Numbered from the stretch's first letter, positions 48,002 to 62,610 are shown. The stretch: 64,000 nt of DNA from Pararhodobacter sp. SW119 (GCF_017811755.1 NZ_JADDJF010000013.1:28037-92036); one strand, 5' to 3'. A program made the numbers and translations. Notes: generated by a model not told the origin, from the sequence alone.

Positions 48002-48943
48002 ATGCTCTCCGAAAATGCACGTGGCGCGATCTTCATGATGGCCGCGATGGCGTCTTTCGTCGTCAATGATACTTTGATGAAACTCGTTTTCGCGGAGTTG
48101 CCGCTTTTCCAGTCGATCTTTCTGCGCGGCATCCTTTCGACTTTAGCACTAGTGCTGATCGCCTGGTGGATGGGCGTCCTCCATATCCCCAAGCTGAACG
48201 GCGACAGATGGATGGTCGCGCTCAGGGTGGTTGCGGAATGCGGGTCGACCTTTTTCTTTCTCACCGCGCTTTTTCACATGCCGTTGGCGACACTTACCGC
48301 AATCCTTCAATCAGCACCCTTGACCATTGCCTTGGCTGGCGCGCTATTTCTGCGCGAACCTGTCGGATGGCGGCGATTTGTAGCTATCGGTATCGGCTTC
48401 CTCGGGGTGATCCTGATCGTTCGGCCCGGTCCTGAGGGAATGGACGCGTATGTGGCTTATGCATTGTGTGCGGTGGCTTGTGTCACGCTTCGTGATCTCG
48501 TCACCCGCAGAATGCCGCGCGCAGTCCCTTCGATGCTGATCGCAGTCACGACGGCAGCGGGCGTTACAGTCTTCGCAACCTTGGGAGCGCTGGCTGAAGA
48601 TTGGGTCAAACCGACCATGACGACCTGGATCTATCTTGGTGGAGCCGTCGTATTCATCCTTGCGGGATATCTGCTCAGCATTCTGGCAATGCGGGTCGGG
48701 GAATTGGGATTTGTTTCTCCGTTCCGCTACACTGGGCTGGTCTGGGCGCTGGTGCTGGGGCTTCTTGTCTTTGGTGACTGGCCTGATGCACTGACCGGTA
48801 TTGGTGCCGCGCTGATTGTTGGCACCGGCATCTTCACGTTCTACCGGGAGCGGCGGATGGCCCGCAAACTCGCCCGTTTCGATCCGGGGAGGGCTGTTGA
48901 CAACCCCCCCGACTCCCCATATACGGCGCGCACCCGGGGCTGA
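48002..48943 (+). CDS. DMT-superfamily (EamA) transporter
   Basis: The 313-residue product has about ten hydrophobic helices and two EamA repeats (about residues 8-145 and 155-290), typical of drug/metabolite exporters. [21 protein letters not shown] and the second-repeat [18 protein letters not shown] are recognisable family segments. The substrate is unknown. It lies between rpoC and rpsL, on its own after a terminator; its 3' end contains the promoter of rpsL. No clear ribosome binding site precedes the ATG. Confidence 0.88.
   Translation: MLSENARGAIFMMAAMASFVVNDTLMKLVFAELPLFQSIFLRGILSTLALVLIAWWMGVLHIPKLNGDRWMVALRVVAECGSTFFFLTALFHMPLATLTAILQSAPLTIALAGALFLREPVGWRRFVAIGIGFLGVILIVRPGPEGMDAYVAYALCAVACVTLRDLVTRRMPRAVPSMLIAVTTAAGVTVFATLGALAEDWVKPTMTTWIYLGGAVVFILAGYLLSILAMRVGELGFVSPFRYTGLVWALVLGLLVFGDWPDALTGIGAALIVGTGIFTFYRERRMARKLARFDPGRAVDNPPDSPYTARTRG
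48897..48925 (+). promoter_or_regulatory. Strong sigma-70 promoter for rpsL-rpsG-fusA-tuf
   Basis: TTGACA (48897-48902), 17 bases and TATACG (48920-48925): a consensus -35 and a good -10, the best promoter seen in the window. It lies within the last codons of the DMT transporter gene and gives a leader of about 220 bases before rpsL. Confidence 0.75.
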
Positions 48944-49154
48944 CGTTTCGTATGGAGGCATCGGGGCTTTAAATACCTCTGTGGTCACGATCCGGGCGAA
49001 TTCGCCCCGATCCTCTGGAATTCCACCGCGGCGTTTCCGGAACCGGGCAACGCATGCGGTTTTGTGTTTTGATTGGGGCGAGTCGCTCAGATCAACACAC
49101 GCCAAGACGGCGCAGATGCGTCACGAGACGGGTTGCAACACGGGAAGAACCGGA

Positions 49155-49526
49155 ATGCCAACGATCCAGCAGCTGATCCGCAAGCCGCGGCAGCCGAAAG
49201 TCAAGCGCTCCAAGTCGCTGCACCTGGAGCAGTGCCCCCAGAAGCGTGGGGTCTGCACGCGTGTCTACACGACGACGCCGAAGAAACCGAACTCGGCCAT
49301 GCGGAAGGTTGCCAAGGTGCGCCTGACGAACGGATACGAGGTGATCAGCTACATCCCTGGTGAGAAGCACAACCTGCAGGAGCACTCTGTGGTGCTCATC
49401 CGCGGCGGGCGCGTGAAAGACCTTCCGGGTGTCCGCTATCACATCCTGCGCGGCGTACTGGACACCCAGGGCGTGAAGGACCGTCGCCAGCGCCGTTCGA
49501 AATACGGCGCCAAGCGTCCGAAGTAA
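49155..49526 (+). CDS. rpsL: 30S ribosomal protein S12
   Basis: S12 sits at the decoding centre. The 123-residue product has [19 protein letters not shown] with the Lys where streptomycin resistance mutations arise, and [13 protein letters not shown] with the second Lys; both are wild type. It also carries the Asp that RimO, encoded in this window, modifies. The start at 49155 fits the family; frames further upstream are not coding. Confidence 0.97.
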   Translation: MPTIQQLIRKPRQPKVKRSKSLHLEQCPQKRGVCTRVYTTTPKKPNSAMRKVAKVRLTNGYEVISYIPGEKHNLQEHSVVLIRGGRVKDLPGVRYHILRGVLDTQGVKDRRQRRSKYGAKRPK

Positions 49527-50009
<483 letters not shown>

Positions 50010-50020
50010 GGAGCCAAGTC

Positions 50021-52144
<2,124 letters not shown>

Positions 52145-52206
52145 CCGGTGCGGCGGGGTGAAGCCCGCCCTACCGCCACCGATACGACGAACAAGGAGAG
52201 GCCATC

Positions 52207-53382
<1,176 letters not shown>

Positions 53383-53395
53383 TCGAAAGCTGCCA

Positions 53396-53421
53396 GGCGG
53401 GGTAATTGCCCCGCCGCCTTT
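53396..53421 (+). terminator. Possible weak terminator after tuf
   Basis: GGCGGGG (53396-53402) pairs with CCCCGCC (53409-53415), followed by GCCTTTCC. The T-run is short, so it probably only lowers read-through from tuf into the S10 operon. Confidence 0.4.
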
Positions 53422-53437
53422 CCCCGAGGAATCTATG

Positions 53438-53746
53438 ATGCAAGGTCAGACAATCCGCATCCGGCTCAAGGCCTTCGATTACCGCGTGCTGGACGCCAGC
53501 ACCGCCGAGATCGTGAGTACGGCCAAGCGGACGGGTGCACAGGTACGCGGGCCGATCCCGTTGCCGAACAAGATCGAGAAGTTCACGGTTCTCCGTGGGC
53601 CCCATATCGACAAGAAGTCGCGCGACCAGTGGGAGATTCGCACCCACAAGCGGTTGCTCGACATCGTCGACCCGACTCCGCAGACGGTGGACGCGCTGAT
53701 GAAGCTCGACCTTGCCGCGGGCGTCGATGTCGAAATCAAGGTGTAA
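53438..53746 (+). CDS. rpsJ: 30S ribosomal protein S10
   Basis: S10 is a head protein of the small subunit and also the NusE antitermination factor. The 102-residue product reads [20 protein letters not shown]. Two adjacent ATG codons exist; the second (53438) gives the usual length and a 7-base spacing from GAGGA, the first only 4. It heads the S10 operon. Confidence 0.95.
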   Translation: MQGQTIRIRLKAFDYRVLDASTAEIVSTAKRTGAQVRGPIPLPNKIEKFTVLRGPHIDKKSRDQWEIRTHKRLLDIVDPTPQTVDALMKLDLAAGVDVEIKV

Positions 53747-53758
53747 GGAGCCAGGACA

Positions 53759-54616
53759 ATGCGCTCTGGAGTGATTGCAAAGAAGCTTGGAATGACCCGG
53801 CTCTTTCTCGAGGATGGGCGGCAGGTGCCGGTGACCGTTCTGCAGCTTGATGGTCTGCAGGTCGTGGCTCAACGAACCGCTGACCGCGACGGCTACACTG
53901 CGGTGCAGCTCGGGGCGGGTTCGGCAAAGGCGAAGCGCATGACGGCGCCGATGCGCGGCCATTTCTCGAAGGCGAGTGTCGCGCCCAAGCGCAAGCTTGC
54001 CGAGTTCCGCGTCAGCGTCGACAACATGATCGACGTGGGCGAGGAAATCACCGCCGACCATTACTTTGCCGGTCAGTTTGTCGACATCGCGGGAACGACG
54101 ATCGGGAAGGGTTTTCAGGGGGCGATGAAGCGGCACAACTTCGGCGGTCTGCGGGCCAGCCACGGCGTGTCGATTAGCCACCGCAGTCACGGCTCCACCG
54201 GCCAGTGTCAGGATCCCGGCAAGGTATTCAAGGGCAAGAAGATGGCCGGTCACATGGGGGCCGTCCGGATCACGACGCAGAATCTGCAGGTCGTCAAGAC
54301 CGACAGTGATCGTGGGCTGATCATGGTTAAGGGAGCGGTGCCAGGCTCGCGCGGTGGATGGGTAACGATCAAGGATGCGGTCAAGAAGCCCTTCCCCGAG
54401 AATGCGATTCTGCCTGCGGCGCTGAAATCTGCTGGTGAAGCCGCCCGCAAGGCTGCTGAGGAAGCTGCTGCGGCCGCCGCTGCGGAAGAAGAAGCTGCAC
54501 GCCAGGCGCAGCTCGAGGCCGAGGCGGCTGCGCAGGAAGCGGCGCTCGAGGAAGCGGAAAAGGACGTGGCCCAGGATGAGGGCGATACGCCCACGCCCGA
54601 AGGAGACGACAAATGA
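53759..54616 (+). CDS. rplC: 50S ribosomal protein L3 with long acidic/alanine-rich tail
   Basis: L3 is an early-assembly protein near the peptidyl transferase centre. The first about 220 of 285 residues are a normal L3 ([40 protein letters not shown]). The last about 65 residues are a low-complexity Ala/Glu tail ([20 protein letters not shown] and on to [13 protein letters not shown]), likely a helix ending in a disordered acidic segment. Such tails occur in some alphaproteobacteria. rplD overlaps the stop by four bases. Confidence 0.96.
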   Translation: MRSGVIAKKLGMTRLFLEDGRQVPVTVLQLDGLQVVAQRTADRDGYTAVQLGAGSAKAKRMTAPMRGHFSKASVAPKRKLAEFRVSVDNMIDVGEEITADHYFAGQFVDIAGTTIGKGFQGAMKRHNFGGLRASHGVSISHRSHGSTGQCQDPGKVFKGKKMAGHMGAVRITTQNLQVVKTDSDRGLIMVKGAVPGSRGGWVTIKDAVKKPFPENAILPAALKSAGEAARKAAEEAAAAAAAEEEAARQAQLEAEAAAQEAALEEAEKDVAQDEGDTPTPEGDDK

Positions 54617-55233
54617 AAACCGAGGTGATCAAGCTCGACTCCTCGCCTTCGGGCGAGGTCGAGCTGAGCGACGCGATCTTCGGCCTTGAGCCGCGCGCCG
54701 ACATCCTGCATCGCGTGGTACGCTGGCAGCGGGCCAAGGCCCAAGCCGGCACCCATTCGACGCTGGGTCGGTCGGACGTGTCGTATTCGACCAAGAAGAT
54801 CTATCGCCAGAAAGGCACTGGGGGTGCGCGTCACGGTGACCGTGGCGCCCCGATCTTCCGCAAGGGCGGCACCTACAAGGGACCGGTTCCGCGCAGCCAT
54901 GCGTTCGAACTGCCGAAAAAGGTCCGTGCGCTGGGTCTGAAGCACGCGCTCTCGGCAAAGGCGCAGGAGGGCAAGCTTGTCATTCTCGACATTGCGGAGC
55001 TCGCGGACGGCCGGACTGCCATGCTGGCCAAGGCAATGAAGGATTTGGGCTGGCGCAAGGTGCTGGTTATCGACGGCGCAGAGGTAAACGAAGGTTTCGC
55101 CCGCGCCGCTCGCAATCTGGACGGGATCGATGTCCTGCCTTCGATCGGGGCCAATGTCTATGACATCCTCAAGCGGGAGACCCTGGTCCTGACGCGTGCG
55201 GGTGTCGAAGCTCTGGAGGCGCGACTGTCATGA
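54613..55233 (+). CDS. rplD: 50S ribosomal protein L4
   Basis: L4 lines the exit tunnel. The 206-residue product has the extended loop ([20 protein letters not shown]) and [20 protein letters not shown]. The start overlaps the rplC stop (ATGA) and a GAAGGAG site lies in the rplC end. rplW overlaps its end in the same way. Confidence 0.97.
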   Translation: MKTEVIKLDSSPSGEVELSDAIFGLEPRADILHRVVRWQRAKAQAGTHSTLGRSDVSYSTKKIYRQKGTGGARHGDRGAPIFRKGGTYKGPVPRSHAFELPKKVRALGLKHALSAKAQEGKLVILDIAELADGRTAMLAKAMKDLGWRKVLVIDGAEVNEGFARAARNLDGIDVLPSIGANVYDILKRETLVLTRAGVEALEARLS

Positions 55234-55526
55234 GCGTGAAGGCTGAGCATTACGACGTGATCCGCAAGCCGGTCATCACCGAGAAGGCGACGATGGCCTC
55301 GGAGGCCAATGCCGTCGTTTTCGAAGTGTCGATCGACGCGAAGAAACCGCAGATCAAGGAAGCGGTCGAAGCGCTTTTTGGCGTGAAGGTGAAGGCGGTC
55401 AATACCTCTGTCACCAAGGGCAAGGTCAAGCGTTTTCGCGGCCAGTTGGGTCGTCGGAAAGACGTGAAGAAGGCCTATGTCACGCTTGAGGAAGGAAACG
55501 CTATCGACGTCACAACGGGCCTTTGA
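55230..55526 (+). CDS. rplW: 50S ribosomal protein L23
   Basis: L23 lies at the tunnel exit and docks trigger factor and SRP. The 98-residue product has [20 protein letters not shown] and the C-terminal [20 protein letters not shown]. The start overlaps the rplD stop by four bases. A hairpin follows before rplB. Confidence 0.97.
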   Translation: MSVKAEHYDVIRKPVITEKATMASEANAVVFEVSIDAKKPQIKEAVEALFGVKVKAVNTSVTKGKVKRFRGQLGRRKDVKKAYVTLEEGNAIDVTTGL

Positions 55527-55541
55527 TAATTAGGCGCGACT

Positions 55542-55570
55542 CAGCGGCCCTGGTCTACCTGGGGCCGCTG
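55542..55570 (+). other. Hairpin in rplW-rplB spacer
   Basis: CAGCGGCCC (55542-55550) pairs perfectly with GGGCCGCTG (55562-55570) around an 11-base loop. The following GTGGTTTGTTGG is T-rich but not a run. It lies in the 149-base spacer, the only long gap in this part of the S10 operon. Confidence 0.4.
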
Positions 55571-55675
55571 GTGGTTTGTTGGTGCTGCTTTGACGCGGCG
55601 CTGTTGTTGGGGCGGCAGATGCAGCCCCTTGCGAAACGGGACCAATAGGTCCGAAGCTGACGGAAGACAGAAAGC

Positions 55676-56515
55676 ATGGCACTCAAGTCGTACAAGCCGA
55701 CGACGCCTGGCCAGCGCGGGCTGGTGCTGATCGACCGTTCGGAGCTTTGGAAAGGTCGCCCCGTGAAGGCCCTTACCGAGGGCCTGACCAAATCGGGCGG
55801 GCGGAACAATACCGGACGGATCACGATGCGCCGCGTGGGCGGGGGCGCTAAGCGGCTCTATCGCATCGTTGATTTCAAGCGTCGAAAGTTCGATGTTCCT
55901 GCGACGGTCGAGCGGATCGAATACGATCCCAATCGCACCGCTTTCATTGCCCTGATCCGTTATGGGGATGGCGAGCAATCCTACATACTGGCGCCACAGC
56001 GCCTGGCCGTCGGCGACAAGGTTGTCGCGGGCTCGAAGGTTGACGTGAAGCCGGGGAATTCGATGCCGTTCTCGGGCATGCCGCTTGGGACGATCGTTCA
56101 TAACGTCGAGCTGAAGCCCGGAAAGGGCGGCCAGATCGCTCGAGCCGCTGGCACTTATGCCCAGTTCATCGGACGTGACGGCGGCTACGCCCAGATCCGG
56201 CTCTCTTCGGGCGAGTTGCGCATGGTCCGGCAGGAATGCATGGCCACGATCGGTGCGGTATCCAACCCGGATAATTCGAACCAGAACCTTGGCAAGGCAG
56301 GGCGGAATCGCCACCTGGGCATCCGCCCGAGCGTGCGCGGCGTTGCCATGAACCCGATTGACCACCCGCATGGCGGCGGCGAGGGCCGTACCTCTGGCGG
56401 TCGGACGCCGGTGACGCCGTGGGGGAAGGACACCAAGGGCCGTCGGACCCGCTCGAACAAGGCGACGGACAAGTTCATCGTCCGCTCGCGCCACGCCAGA
56501 AAGAAGGGTCGCTGA
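55676..56515 (+). CDS. rplB: 50S ribosomal protein L2
   Basis: L2 is essential for subunit association and peptidyl transfer. The 279-residue product has [20 protein letters not shown] and the conserved [20 protein letters not shown] with the functionally important His. rpsS starts 3 bases after its stop. Confidence 0.97.
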   Translation: MALKSYKPTTPGQRGLVLIDRSELWKGRPVKALTEGLTKSGGRNNTGRITMRRVGGGAKRLYRIVDFKRRKFDVPATVERIEYDPNRTAFIALIRYGDGEQSYILAPQRLAVGDKVVAGSKVDVKPGNSMPFSGMPLGTIVHNVELKPGKGGQIARAAGTYAQFIGRDGGYAQIRLSSGELRMVRQECMATIGAVSNPDNSNQNLGKAGRNRHLGIRPSVRGVAMNPIDHPHGGGEGRTSGGRTPVTPWGKDTKGRRTRSNKATDKFIVRSRHARKKGR

Positions 56516-56518
56516 TCC

Positions 56519-56797
56519 ATGTCACGCTCAGTTTGGAAGGGCCCCTTCGTCGACGCCTATGTCTTGAAGAAGGCAGAAAAGTCGCGCGACTCGGGACGAA
56601 ACGAAGTCATCAAGATCTGGTCGCGTCGCTCGACCATCCTGCCGCAGTTCGTTGGGCTGACCTTTGGTGTCTACAATGGCAAGAAGCACATCCCGGTAAA
56701 CGTGTCGGAAGACATGATCGGCCAGAAGTTTGGTGAATATGCGCCGACGCGAACCTACTATGGGCACGCGGCCGACAAAAAAGCCAAGAGGAAGTAA
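56519..56797 (+). CDS. rpsS: 30S ribosomal protein S19
   Basis: S19 pairs with S13 in the head. The 92-residue product has [20 protein letters not shown] and [20 protein letters not shown]. It starts 3 bases after rplB and ends 3 bases before rplV. There is no spacer for a separate promoter. Confidence 0.97.
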   Translation: MSRSVWKGPFVDAYVLKKAEKSRDSGRNEVIKIWSRRSTILPQFVGLTFGVYNGKKHIPVNVSEDMIGQKFGEYAPTRTYYGHAADKKAKRK

Positions 56798-56800
56798 GCC

Positions 56801-57181
56801 ATGGGTAAGGAACAGAATCCGCGCCGTGTGGCCGAGAATGAAGCGATGGCGAAGCTGCGCATGCTGCGTACTTCGCCTCAGAAACTCAACCTGGTCGCGG
56901 GGCTTATCCGCGGGAAGTCGGTCGACAAGGCGCTGTCGGACCTGACGTTCTCGAAGAAGCGCATTGCGATCGACGTGAAGAAATGCCTTCAGTCGGCGAT
57001 CGCCAATGCCGAAAACAATCACGGTCTCGATGTCGACAATCTGGTCGTCGCGGAAGCCTGGGTCGGCAAGAACCTGATCATGAAACGGGGTCGTCCACGC
57101 GCCCGGGGTCGGTTCGGGAAGATCATGAAGCCGTTTTCCGAGATCACCATCAAGGTGCGTGAACGCGAGGAGCAAGCGTAA
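56801..57181 (+). CDS. rplV: 50S ribosomal protein L22
   Basis: L22 extends a hairpin into the exit tunnel. The 126-residue product has [20 protein letters not shown] and the tunnel loop region [20 protein letters not shown]. Its stop shares a base with the rpsC start (TAATG), indicating coupled translation. Confidence 0.97.
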   Translation: MGKEQNPRRVAENEAMAKLRMLRTSPQKLNLVAGLIRGKSVDKALSDLTFSKKRIAIDVKKCLQSAIANAENNHGLDVDNLVVAEAWVGKNLIMKRGRPRARGRFGKIMKPFSEITIKVREREEQA

Positions 57182-57885
57182 TGGGTCAGAAGGTCAATCC
57201 GATCGGTATGCGCCTTCAGGTCAACCGCACCTGGGACAGCCGCTGGTTCGCTGACGGTGAAGATTACGGCGATCTTCTTCTGGAAGATCTGCGCATGCGC
57301 GACTTCATCAAGGAAGAGTGCAAGCAGGCCGGTGTCTCGCGCGTCATCATCGAACGCCCGCACAAGAAGTGCCGTGTGACGATCCATACGGCGCGTCCGG
57401 GTGTGATCATCGGCAAGAAGGGCGCCGATATCGAAGCGTTGCGCAAGAAGCTGGCGAATTTCACCGACAGCGAGTTGCACCTCAACATCGTCGAGGTTCG
57501 AAAGCCCGAGGTTGACGCGGCGCTCGTTGCCGAGTCCATCGCGCAGCAGCTAGAGCGGCGCGTCAGTTTCCGTCGGGCAATGAAGCGCGCGGTGCAGAAT
57601 GCGATGCGCATGGGTGCTTTGGGTATTCGCGTTAACGTCGGCGGGCGCCTCGGCGGGGCCGAGATTGCCCGGACTGAATGGTACCGCGAAGGTCGGGTAC
57701 CGCTGCATACGCTGCGGGCGGATATCGACTACGCACTGGCCGAAGCCAAGACGCCCTACGGGATCATCGGGGTGAAGGTCTGGATTTTCAAGGGCGAGAT
57801 CATGGAACATGATCCTCAGGCCCGCGACCGTCGTCAGAGCGAACTCAACGAAGGCCCCGGCGCCGGGCGCCCGCCGCGTCGCTGA
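57181..57885 (+). CDS. rpsC: 30S ribosomal protein S3
   Basis: S3 forms part of the mRNA entry helicase. The 234-residue product starts [20 protein letters not shown], has a KH domain with [20 protein letters not shown] and the S3 C-domain ([20 protein letters not shown]). A short basic C-terminus ends GRPPRR. rplP follows after 24 bases. Confidence 0.97.
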   Translation: MGQKVNPIGMRLQVNRTWDSRWFADGEDYGDLLLEDLRMRDFIKEECKQAGVSRVIIERPHKKCRVTIHTARPGVIIGKKGADIEALRKKLANFTDSELHLNIVEVRKPEVDAALVAESIAQQLERRVSFRRAMKRAVQNAMRMGALGIRVNVGGRLGGAEIARTEWYREGRVPLHTLRADIDYALAEAKTPYGIIGVKVWIFKGEIMEHDPQARDRRQSELNEGPGAGRPPRR

Positions 57886-57909
57886 CGGTGGGCTGACAGG
57901 AGAAGAACG

Positions 57910-58323
57910 ATGCTGCAACCGAAACGGACGAAGTTCCGCAAACAGCACAAGGGCCGCATCCGGGGCGCTGCGAAGGGTGGGTTTGACCTGAACTTCGGGT
58001 CCTTCGGGCTGAAGGCGGTCGAGCCGGAGCGCATCACTGCGCGCCAGATCGAAGCCGCACGCCGCGCGATGACGCGTCACATGAAGCGTCAGGGGCGGGT
58101 CTGGATCCGGATTTTCCCCGACGTCCCGGTCTCGTCGAAGCCGACCGAAGTGCGGATGGGTAAGGGCAAGGGCTCGGTCGACTTCTGGGCTGCTCGCGTG
58201 AAACCCGGCCGCGTGATGTTCGAGATTGACGGGGTGGGCGAAGTTGTGGCAAGGGAAGCGCTGCGCTTGGCAGCGATGAAGCTGCCGATCAAGACTCGCG
58301 TCGTAGCGCGCGAGGATTGGTAA
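57910..58323 (+). CDS. rplP: 50S ribosomal protein L16
   Basis: L16 organises the A-site region of the large subunit. The 137-residue product has [40 protein letters not shown] and [28 protein letters not shown] precedes the ATG. A 107-base gap with no gene separates it from rpmC, wider than usual in this operon. Confidence 0.97.
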   Translation: MLQPKRTKFRKQHKGRIRGAAKGGFDLNFGSFGLKAVEPERITARQIEAARRAMTRHMKRQGRVWIRIFPDVPVSSKPTEVRMGKGKGSVDFWAARVKPGRVMFEIDGVGEVVAREALRLAAMKLPIKTRVVAREDW

Positions 58324-58430
58324 GTAACCGAGGCTCCGCCGTGCGGGTGGGGCTTCCAATTTTTTCGGACCCACCAGGTACAAGAGTGACCCGTTCCGGG
58401 GCTCTCTGGTGAGATGAGAGGACCTAGGCG

Positions 58431-58634
58431 ATGAACGCCATCGAACTGAGACAGAAGACACCGGACCAGCTGCGCGATCAGTTGGTCGCCCTGAAGAAGG
58501 AAGCGTTCAACCTGCGCTTCCAGAAGGCGACCAACCAGACCGAGAATACTGCGCGGATGCGTCAGGTGCGTCGCGACGCCGCGCGGGTGAAAACCGTGCT
58601 TAACGAAAAAGCCCGCGAAGCGGCGGCGAACTGA
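58431..58634 (+). CDS. rpmC: 50S ribosomal protein L29
   Basis: L29 lies beside L23 at the tunnel exit. The 67-residue product has the two-helix pattern [20 protein letters not shown] and [28 protein letters not shown] site lies upstream. rpsQ follows after 11 bases. Confidence 0.96.
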   Translation: MNAIELRQKTPDQLRDQLVALKKEAFNLRFQKATNQTENTARMRQVRRDAARVKTVLNEKAREAAAN

Positions 58635-58645
58635 GGAGCGAGACC

Positions 58646-58885
58646 ATGCCCAAACGCATCCTGCAAGGCACGGTGACGAGCGACAAGAACGAACAGACCG
58701 TGACGGTCCTGGTCGAACGTCGTTTCACGCATCCGATGATGAAGAAGACCGTGCGCTTCACCAAGAAGTATCGGGCGCACGACCCGGAAAACGTATTCAA
58801 GGTTGGCGATCAGGTCCGGATTGAGGAATGCGCGCCAATCTCGAAAACCAAACGCTGGAGGGTGGTGACCGAAGCTTCGGCTTGA
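58646..58885 (+). CDS. rpsQ: 30S ribosomal protein S17
   Basis: S17 is a primary 16S rRNA-binding protein with an OB fold. The 79-residue product has [20 protein letters not shown] and [20 protein letters not shown]. The gap to rplN is 73 bases, where no promoter was recognised. Confidence 0.97.
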   Translation: MPKRILQGTVTSDKNEQTVTVLVERRFTHPMMKKTVRFTKKYRAHDPENVFKVGDQVRIEECAPISKTKRWRVVTEASA

Positions 58886-58958
58886 CGTCACACCTTCTGG
58901 TTTGATCGAAACCCTGGGACCGCCAGAGTAGCAGGTTCCCAAAGGTCGGGAGAAACCC

Positions 58959-59327
58959 ATGATCCAGATGCAGACCAATCTGGATGTAGCTGACAACTCC
59001 GGCGCGCGCCGGGTGCAGTGCATCAAGGTTCTCGGCGGTTCGCACCGTCGATACGCTTCTGTAGGCGATATCATCGTCGTTTCGGTGAAAGAGGCGATCC
59101 CTCGGGGTCGGGTCAAGAAAGGCGATGTACGCAAGGCGGTTGTCGTGCGGACTGCCAAGGAAGTGCGTCGCGAAGACGGCACCGCCATTCGCTTCGACCG
59201 TAATGCCGCCGTCATACTGAACAACCAGGGCGAGCCGGTCGGTACCCGGATTTTCGGGCCGGTCGTTCGTGAATTGCGCGCGAAGAACTTCATGAAGATC
59301 ATTTCGCTGGCGCCGGAGGTGCTCTGA
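58959..59327 (+). CDS. rplN: 50S ribosomal protein L14
   Basis: L14 sits at the subunit interface. The 122-residue product has [20 protein letters not shown] and [20 protein letters not shown], and ends ISLAPEVL. The stop shares a base with the rplX ATG (TGATGG). Confidence 0.97.
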   Translation: MIQMQTNLDVADNSGARRVQCIKVLGGSHRRYASVGDIIVVSVKEAIPRGRVKKGDVRKAVVVRTAKEVRREDGTAIRFDRNAAVILNNQGEPVGTRIFGPVVRELRAKNFMKIISLAPEVL

Positions 59328-59632
59328 TGGCTGCGAAACTGAAAAAAGGCGACAAGGTCGTCGTGCTGGCCGGCAAGGACAAGGGCAAGAAGGGCGAGAT
59401 CGCCCAGGTCATGCCCAAGGACAACAAGGCCATTGTCGACGGCGTCAACATCTCGATTCGCCACACCAAGCAGAGCGCGTCGACGCAGGGCGGTCGGTTG
59501 CCGCGTTCCATGCCGATCGACCTGTCGAACCTTGCGCTCGTCGATGGCAACGGTAAGGCCACGCGCGCCGGTTTCCGTGTCGAGGACGGCAAGAAAGTGC
59601 GTTTCGCCAAGACGACCGGAGAGGTGATCTGA
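59327..59632 (+). CDS. rplX: 50S ribosomal protein L24
   Basis: L24 starts 50S assembly. The 101-residue product has a KOW motif ([20 protein letters not shown]) and [20 protein letters not shown]. Both ends overlap the neighbours by one base, so L14, L24 and L5 are translationally coupled. Confidence 0.97.
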   Translation: MAAKLKKGDKVVVLAGKDKGKKGEIAQVMPKDNKAIVDGVNISIRHTKQSASTQGGRLPRSMPIDLSNLALVDGNGKATRAGFRVEDGKKVRFAKTTGEVI

Positions 59633-60192
59633 TGCTGGACACTGCCACCTACACCCCGCGTCTGAAGGCGCTTTACCGTGAGACCATCCGGGCCGCGCTC
59701 AAGGAAGAGTTCGGTTACAAGAACGACATGCAGATCCCGAAGCTCGACAAGATCGTGCTGAACATGGGGATCGGAGAAGCTGTCAAGGACACCAAGAAGG
59801 TGAAGTCCGCTCAGGAAGACCTCACGGCAATCGCGGGTCAGAAGGCCGTGATCACCAAGGCGAAGAACTCGATCGCGGGCTTCCGCGTGCGCGAGGACAT
59901 GCCGCTTGGCGTCAAGGTCACGCTGCGCGGCGAACGGATGTACGAATTCCTCGACCGCCTGATCACGATCGCGCTGCCCCGCGTTCGCGACTTCCGCGGC
60001 GTCAAGGGCTCGTCCTTCGACGGGCGTGGGAACTATGCCATGGGCGTGAAGGAGCATATCGTTTTCCCAGAGATCGATTTCGACAAGGTCGACGAAGTCT
60101 GGGGTATGGACGTGATCATCTGCACCACCGCGAAAACCGATGCGGAAGCCAAGGCGCTGTTGAAGCATCTCAACATGCCCTTCAATAGCTGA
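59632..60192 (+). CDS. rplE: 50S ribosomal protein L5
   Basis: L5 binds 5S rRNA. The 186-residue product has [40 protein letters not shown] and [20 protein letters not shown]. It overlaps rplX by one base; rpsN follows after 19 bases. Confidence 0.97.
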   Translation: MLDTATYTPRLKALYRETIRAALKEEFGYKNDMQIPKLDKIVLNMGIGEAVKDTKKVKSAQEDLTAIAGQKAVITKAKNSIAGFRVREDMPLGVKVTLRGERMYEFLDRLITIALPRVRDFRGVKGSSFDGRGNYAMGVKEHIVFPEIDFDKVDEVWGMDVIICTTAKTDAEAKALLKHLNMPFNS

Positions 60193-60211
60193 CGCGGAAG
60201 GAGAGAGAACA

Positions 60212-60517
60212 ATGGCCAAGAAATCCATGGTCGAACGCCAGAAGAAGCGGGAGCGCCTGGTGCAGAAGCATGCCGCCAAGCGCAACGCGCTGAAGGCCGT
60301 CGCCAATGACCAGAGCGCCTCGATGGAAGATCGTTTCAAGGCGAGCCTGAAGCTTGCGCAACTTCCGCGCAATTCCTCACCGACCCGCTTGCACAATCGG
60401 TGCGAACTGACCGGTCGCCCGAAGGGCTACTATCGCAAGCTGAAACTCAGCCGGATCATGCTGCGTGAACTTGGCTCGTTCGGCCAGATTCCCGGCATGG
60501 TCAAATCGAGCTGGTAA
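60212..60517 (+). CDS. rpsN: 30S ribosomal protein S14
   Basis: S14 binds the 30S head. The 101-residue product is the long form without the zinc cysteines (only one Cys, in [20 protein letters not shown]). An AAGGAGAGAG site precedes the ATG. Confidence 0.97.
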   Translation: MAKKSMVERQKKRERLVQKHAAKRNALKAVANDQSASMEDRFKASLKLAQLPRNSSPTRLHNRCELTGRPKGYYRKLKLSRIMLRELGSFGQIPGMVKSSW

Positions 60518-60529
60518 GGAGGGGATGAG

Positions 60530-60928
60530 ATGTCAATGAATGATCCTCTCGGCGATATGCTGACCCGGATCCGCAACGCGCAACTGCGCGGCAAGTCGAG
60601 CGTGCGCTCGCCTGCCTCGAAGCTGCGCGCCTGGGTGCTCGATGTGCTGGCCGGCGAAGGCTACATCCGGGGCTATGAGCGTGTCACCACGTCCGAAGGC
60701 CACGAAGAACTGGAGATCGCTTTGAAATACGCCTCTGGCGAACCGGCGATCCGGGAATTGAAGCGCGTCTCGAAACCGGGTCGGCGTGTCTACGCGGGTG
60801 TCAAGGACATCCCGTCGGTGCGCAACGGCCTTGGGGTTTCGGTCGTATCGACGCCCAAGGGCGTCATGTCGGATGCAGCAGCGCGCGCGGCCAATGTCGG
60901 CGGCGAAGTGCTCTGCCGCGTGTTCTGA
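60530..60928 (+). CDS. rpsH: 30S ribosomal protein S8
   Basis: S8 binds the 16S central domain and, in many bacteria, represses the spc operon through its mRNA. The 132-residue product has [20 protein letters not shown] and the C-terminal [20 protein letters not shown]. The ATG at 60530 lies 7 bases after AAGGAGG; an ATG two codons on is possible. Confidence 0.96.
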   Translation: MSMNDPLGDMLTRIRNAQLRGKSSVRSPASKLRAWVLDVLAGEGYIRGYERVTTSEGHEELEIALKYASGEPAIRELKRVSKPGRRVYAGVKDIPSVRNGLGVSVVSTPKGVMSDAAARAANVGGEVLCRVF

Positions 60929-60939
60929 GGAGGGCTGTC

Positions 60940-61473
60940 ATGTCTCGTATTGGCAAGAAGCCGGTCGAACTGCCAAAAGGTGTAAGCGCGACCGTCTCGG
61001 GCCAGACCATCGAGGTCAAGGGGCCCAAGGGAAGCCGCAGCTTCACCGCGACCGACGACATCGATATCAAGCTCGAGGACAACGTCGTCCATGTCGCGCC
61101 GCGCGGCCTGTCCAAGCGCGCGCGCCAGCAATGGGGCATGTCTCGCTCGATGGTGGCGAACCTCGCGCAGGGTGTGACCGATGGCTTCAAGAGGGAACTG
61201 GAACTGGTCGGCGTCGGCTACCGGGCTGCGATGCAGGGCAAGGACCTGAAGCTCTCGCTCGGCTACAGCCACGAGGTTGTGTTCGACGTTCCGGCCGGTG
61301 TCACCGTCACGACGCCCAAGCCCACCGAGATCATCGTGGAGGGCAGCGACCAGCAGCTGGTCGGCCAAGTCGCCGCGAACATCCGCGAGTGGCGCCGTCC
61401 CGAGCCCTACAAGGGCAAGGGGATCCGCTACAAGGGCGAATACATCTTCCGCAAGGAAGGCAAGAAGAAGTAA
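60940..61473 (+). CDS. rplF: 50S ribosomal protein L6
   Basis: L6 lies near the factor-binding site. The 177-residue product has [20 protein letters not shown] and the C-terminal [20 protein letters not shown]. Codon use from here to rpmD is more C/G-ending than in rplB to rplP. Confidence 0.97.
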   Translation: MSRIGKKPVELPKGVSATVSGQTIEVKGPKGSRSFTATDDIDIKLEDNVVHVAPRGLSKRARQQWGMSRSMVANLAQGVTDGFKRELELVGVGYRAAMQGKDLKLSLGYSHEVVFDVPAGVTVTTPKPTEIIVEGSDQQLVGQVAANIREWRRPEPYKGKGIRYKGEYIFRKEGKKK

Positions 61474-61484
61474 GGGCGCATCAG

Positions 61485-61844
61485 ATGGCGAACACGAAGA
61501 GAAAGCTGTTCCAGAAGCGCCGCCTGCGCGTGCGGAACAAGTTGCGGAAGATGGCCAACGGGCGCATGCGCCTGTCGGTGCACCGCTCGAACCGGAATAT
61601 CAGCGCACAGCTGATCGACGACATTCGCGGCGTTACCGTTGCGTCGGCCTCGACGCTCGAGAAGGATCTCGGCGTGATCGGCGTGAACAATGTCGATGCC
61701 GCGACCAAGGTCGGCTCCAAGTTGGCCGAACGTGCCAAGGCGGCCGGCGTCGAGGAGTGTTATTTCGACCGGGGGGGCTTCCTGTATCACGGGAAGGTCA
61801 AGGCGCTGGCCGACGCTGCCCGTGAGGGCGGCCTGAAGTTCTGA
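61485..61844 (+). CDS. rplR: 50S ribosomal protein L18
   Basis: L18 binds 5S rRNA. The 119-residue product has [20 protein letters not shown] and [20 protein letters not shown]. The ATG at 61485 is chosen from a much longer open frame because it is the family start and follows rplF by 11 bases. Confidence 0.96.
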   Translation: MANTKRKLFQKRRLRVRNKLRKMANGRMRLSVHRSNRNISAQLIDDIRGVTVASASTLEKDLGVIGVNNVDAATKVGSKLAERAKAAGVEECYFDRGGFLYHGKVKALADAAREGGLKF

Positions 61845-61854
61845 GGAGACGATC

Positions 61855-62409
61855 ATGGCAGAGAGAGATAACCGCCGGGACCGCCGCGACCGCGATGAGA
61901 ACCCGGAATTCGCCGATCGTCTGGTGGCGATCAACCGCGTGTCGAAAACGGTGAAGGGCGGCAAGCGCTTCGGCTTTGCGGCGCTCGTCGTCGTCGGCGA
62001 CCAGAAGGGCCGCGTCGGCTTCGGCAAGGGCAAGGCCAAGGAAGTGCCCGAGGCGGTGCGCAAGGCGACCGAGCAGGCCAAGCGCTCGATGGTTCGGGTG
62101 CCACTGCGCGACGGGCGCACGCTGCACCACGACATCGAAGGCCGTCACGGGGCGGGCAAGGTGATCATGCGCTCGGCCGTGGCCGGGACCGGGATCATCG
62201 CCGGTGGCCCGATGCGCGCCGTGTTCGAGATGCTGGGCCTGCAGGATGTTGTTGCCAAGTCGCTGGGTAGCCAGAACCCCTACAACATGATCCGCGCCAC
62301 GATCGACGGCCTGAAGCGGGAATCGAGCCCCCGCATGGTCGCGCAGCGTCGCGGAAAGAAGGTGGCCGATATCCTGCGCAAGGACGAACCGCAGACAGCG
62401 GAAGCCTGA
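61855..62409 (+). CDS. rpsE: 30S ribosomal protein S5
   Basis: S5 is involved in decoding accuracy. The 184-residue product has a basic N-terminal extension ([20 protein letters not shown]), then [20 protein letters not shown] and [26 protein letters not shown] precedes the ATG, and rpmD follows after 12 bases. Confidence 0.97.
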   Translation: MAERDNRRDRRDRDENPEFADRLVAINRVSKTVKGGKRFGFAALVVVGDQKGRVGFGKGKAKEVPEAVRKATEQAKRSMVRVPLRDGRTLHHDIEGRHGAGKVIMRSAVAGTGIIAGGPMRAVFEMLGLQDVVAKSLGSQNPYNMIRATIDGLKRESSPRMVAQRRGKKVADILRKDEPQTAEA

Positions 62410-62421
62410 GGAGGGCAGATC

Positions 62422-62610
62422 ATGGCAAAGACCATCGTAGTCAAGCAGGTCGGCTCGCCGATCCGTCGTCCCAAGGTTCAGCGCGACACGCTCAAGGGGC
62501 TGGGCCTGAACAAGATGCACCGTACCCGCGAATTGGAGGACACGCCCTCCGTGCGCGGCATGGTCGACTCGATCCCGCATCTTGTACAGATCGTCGAAGA
62601 GCGCGGCTGA
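62422..62610 (+). CDS. rpmD: 50S ribosomal protein L30
   Basis: L30 is a small large-subunit protein. The 62-residue product has [20 protein letters not shown] and [20 protein letters not shown]. It is normally followed by rplO. Here it is the last gene of the operon, 32 bases before a terminator and 120 bases before insertion-sequence remnants. Confidence 0.97.
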   Translation: MAKTIVVKQVGSPIRRPKVQRDTLKGLGLNKMHRTRELEDTPSVRGMVDSIPHLVQIVEERG

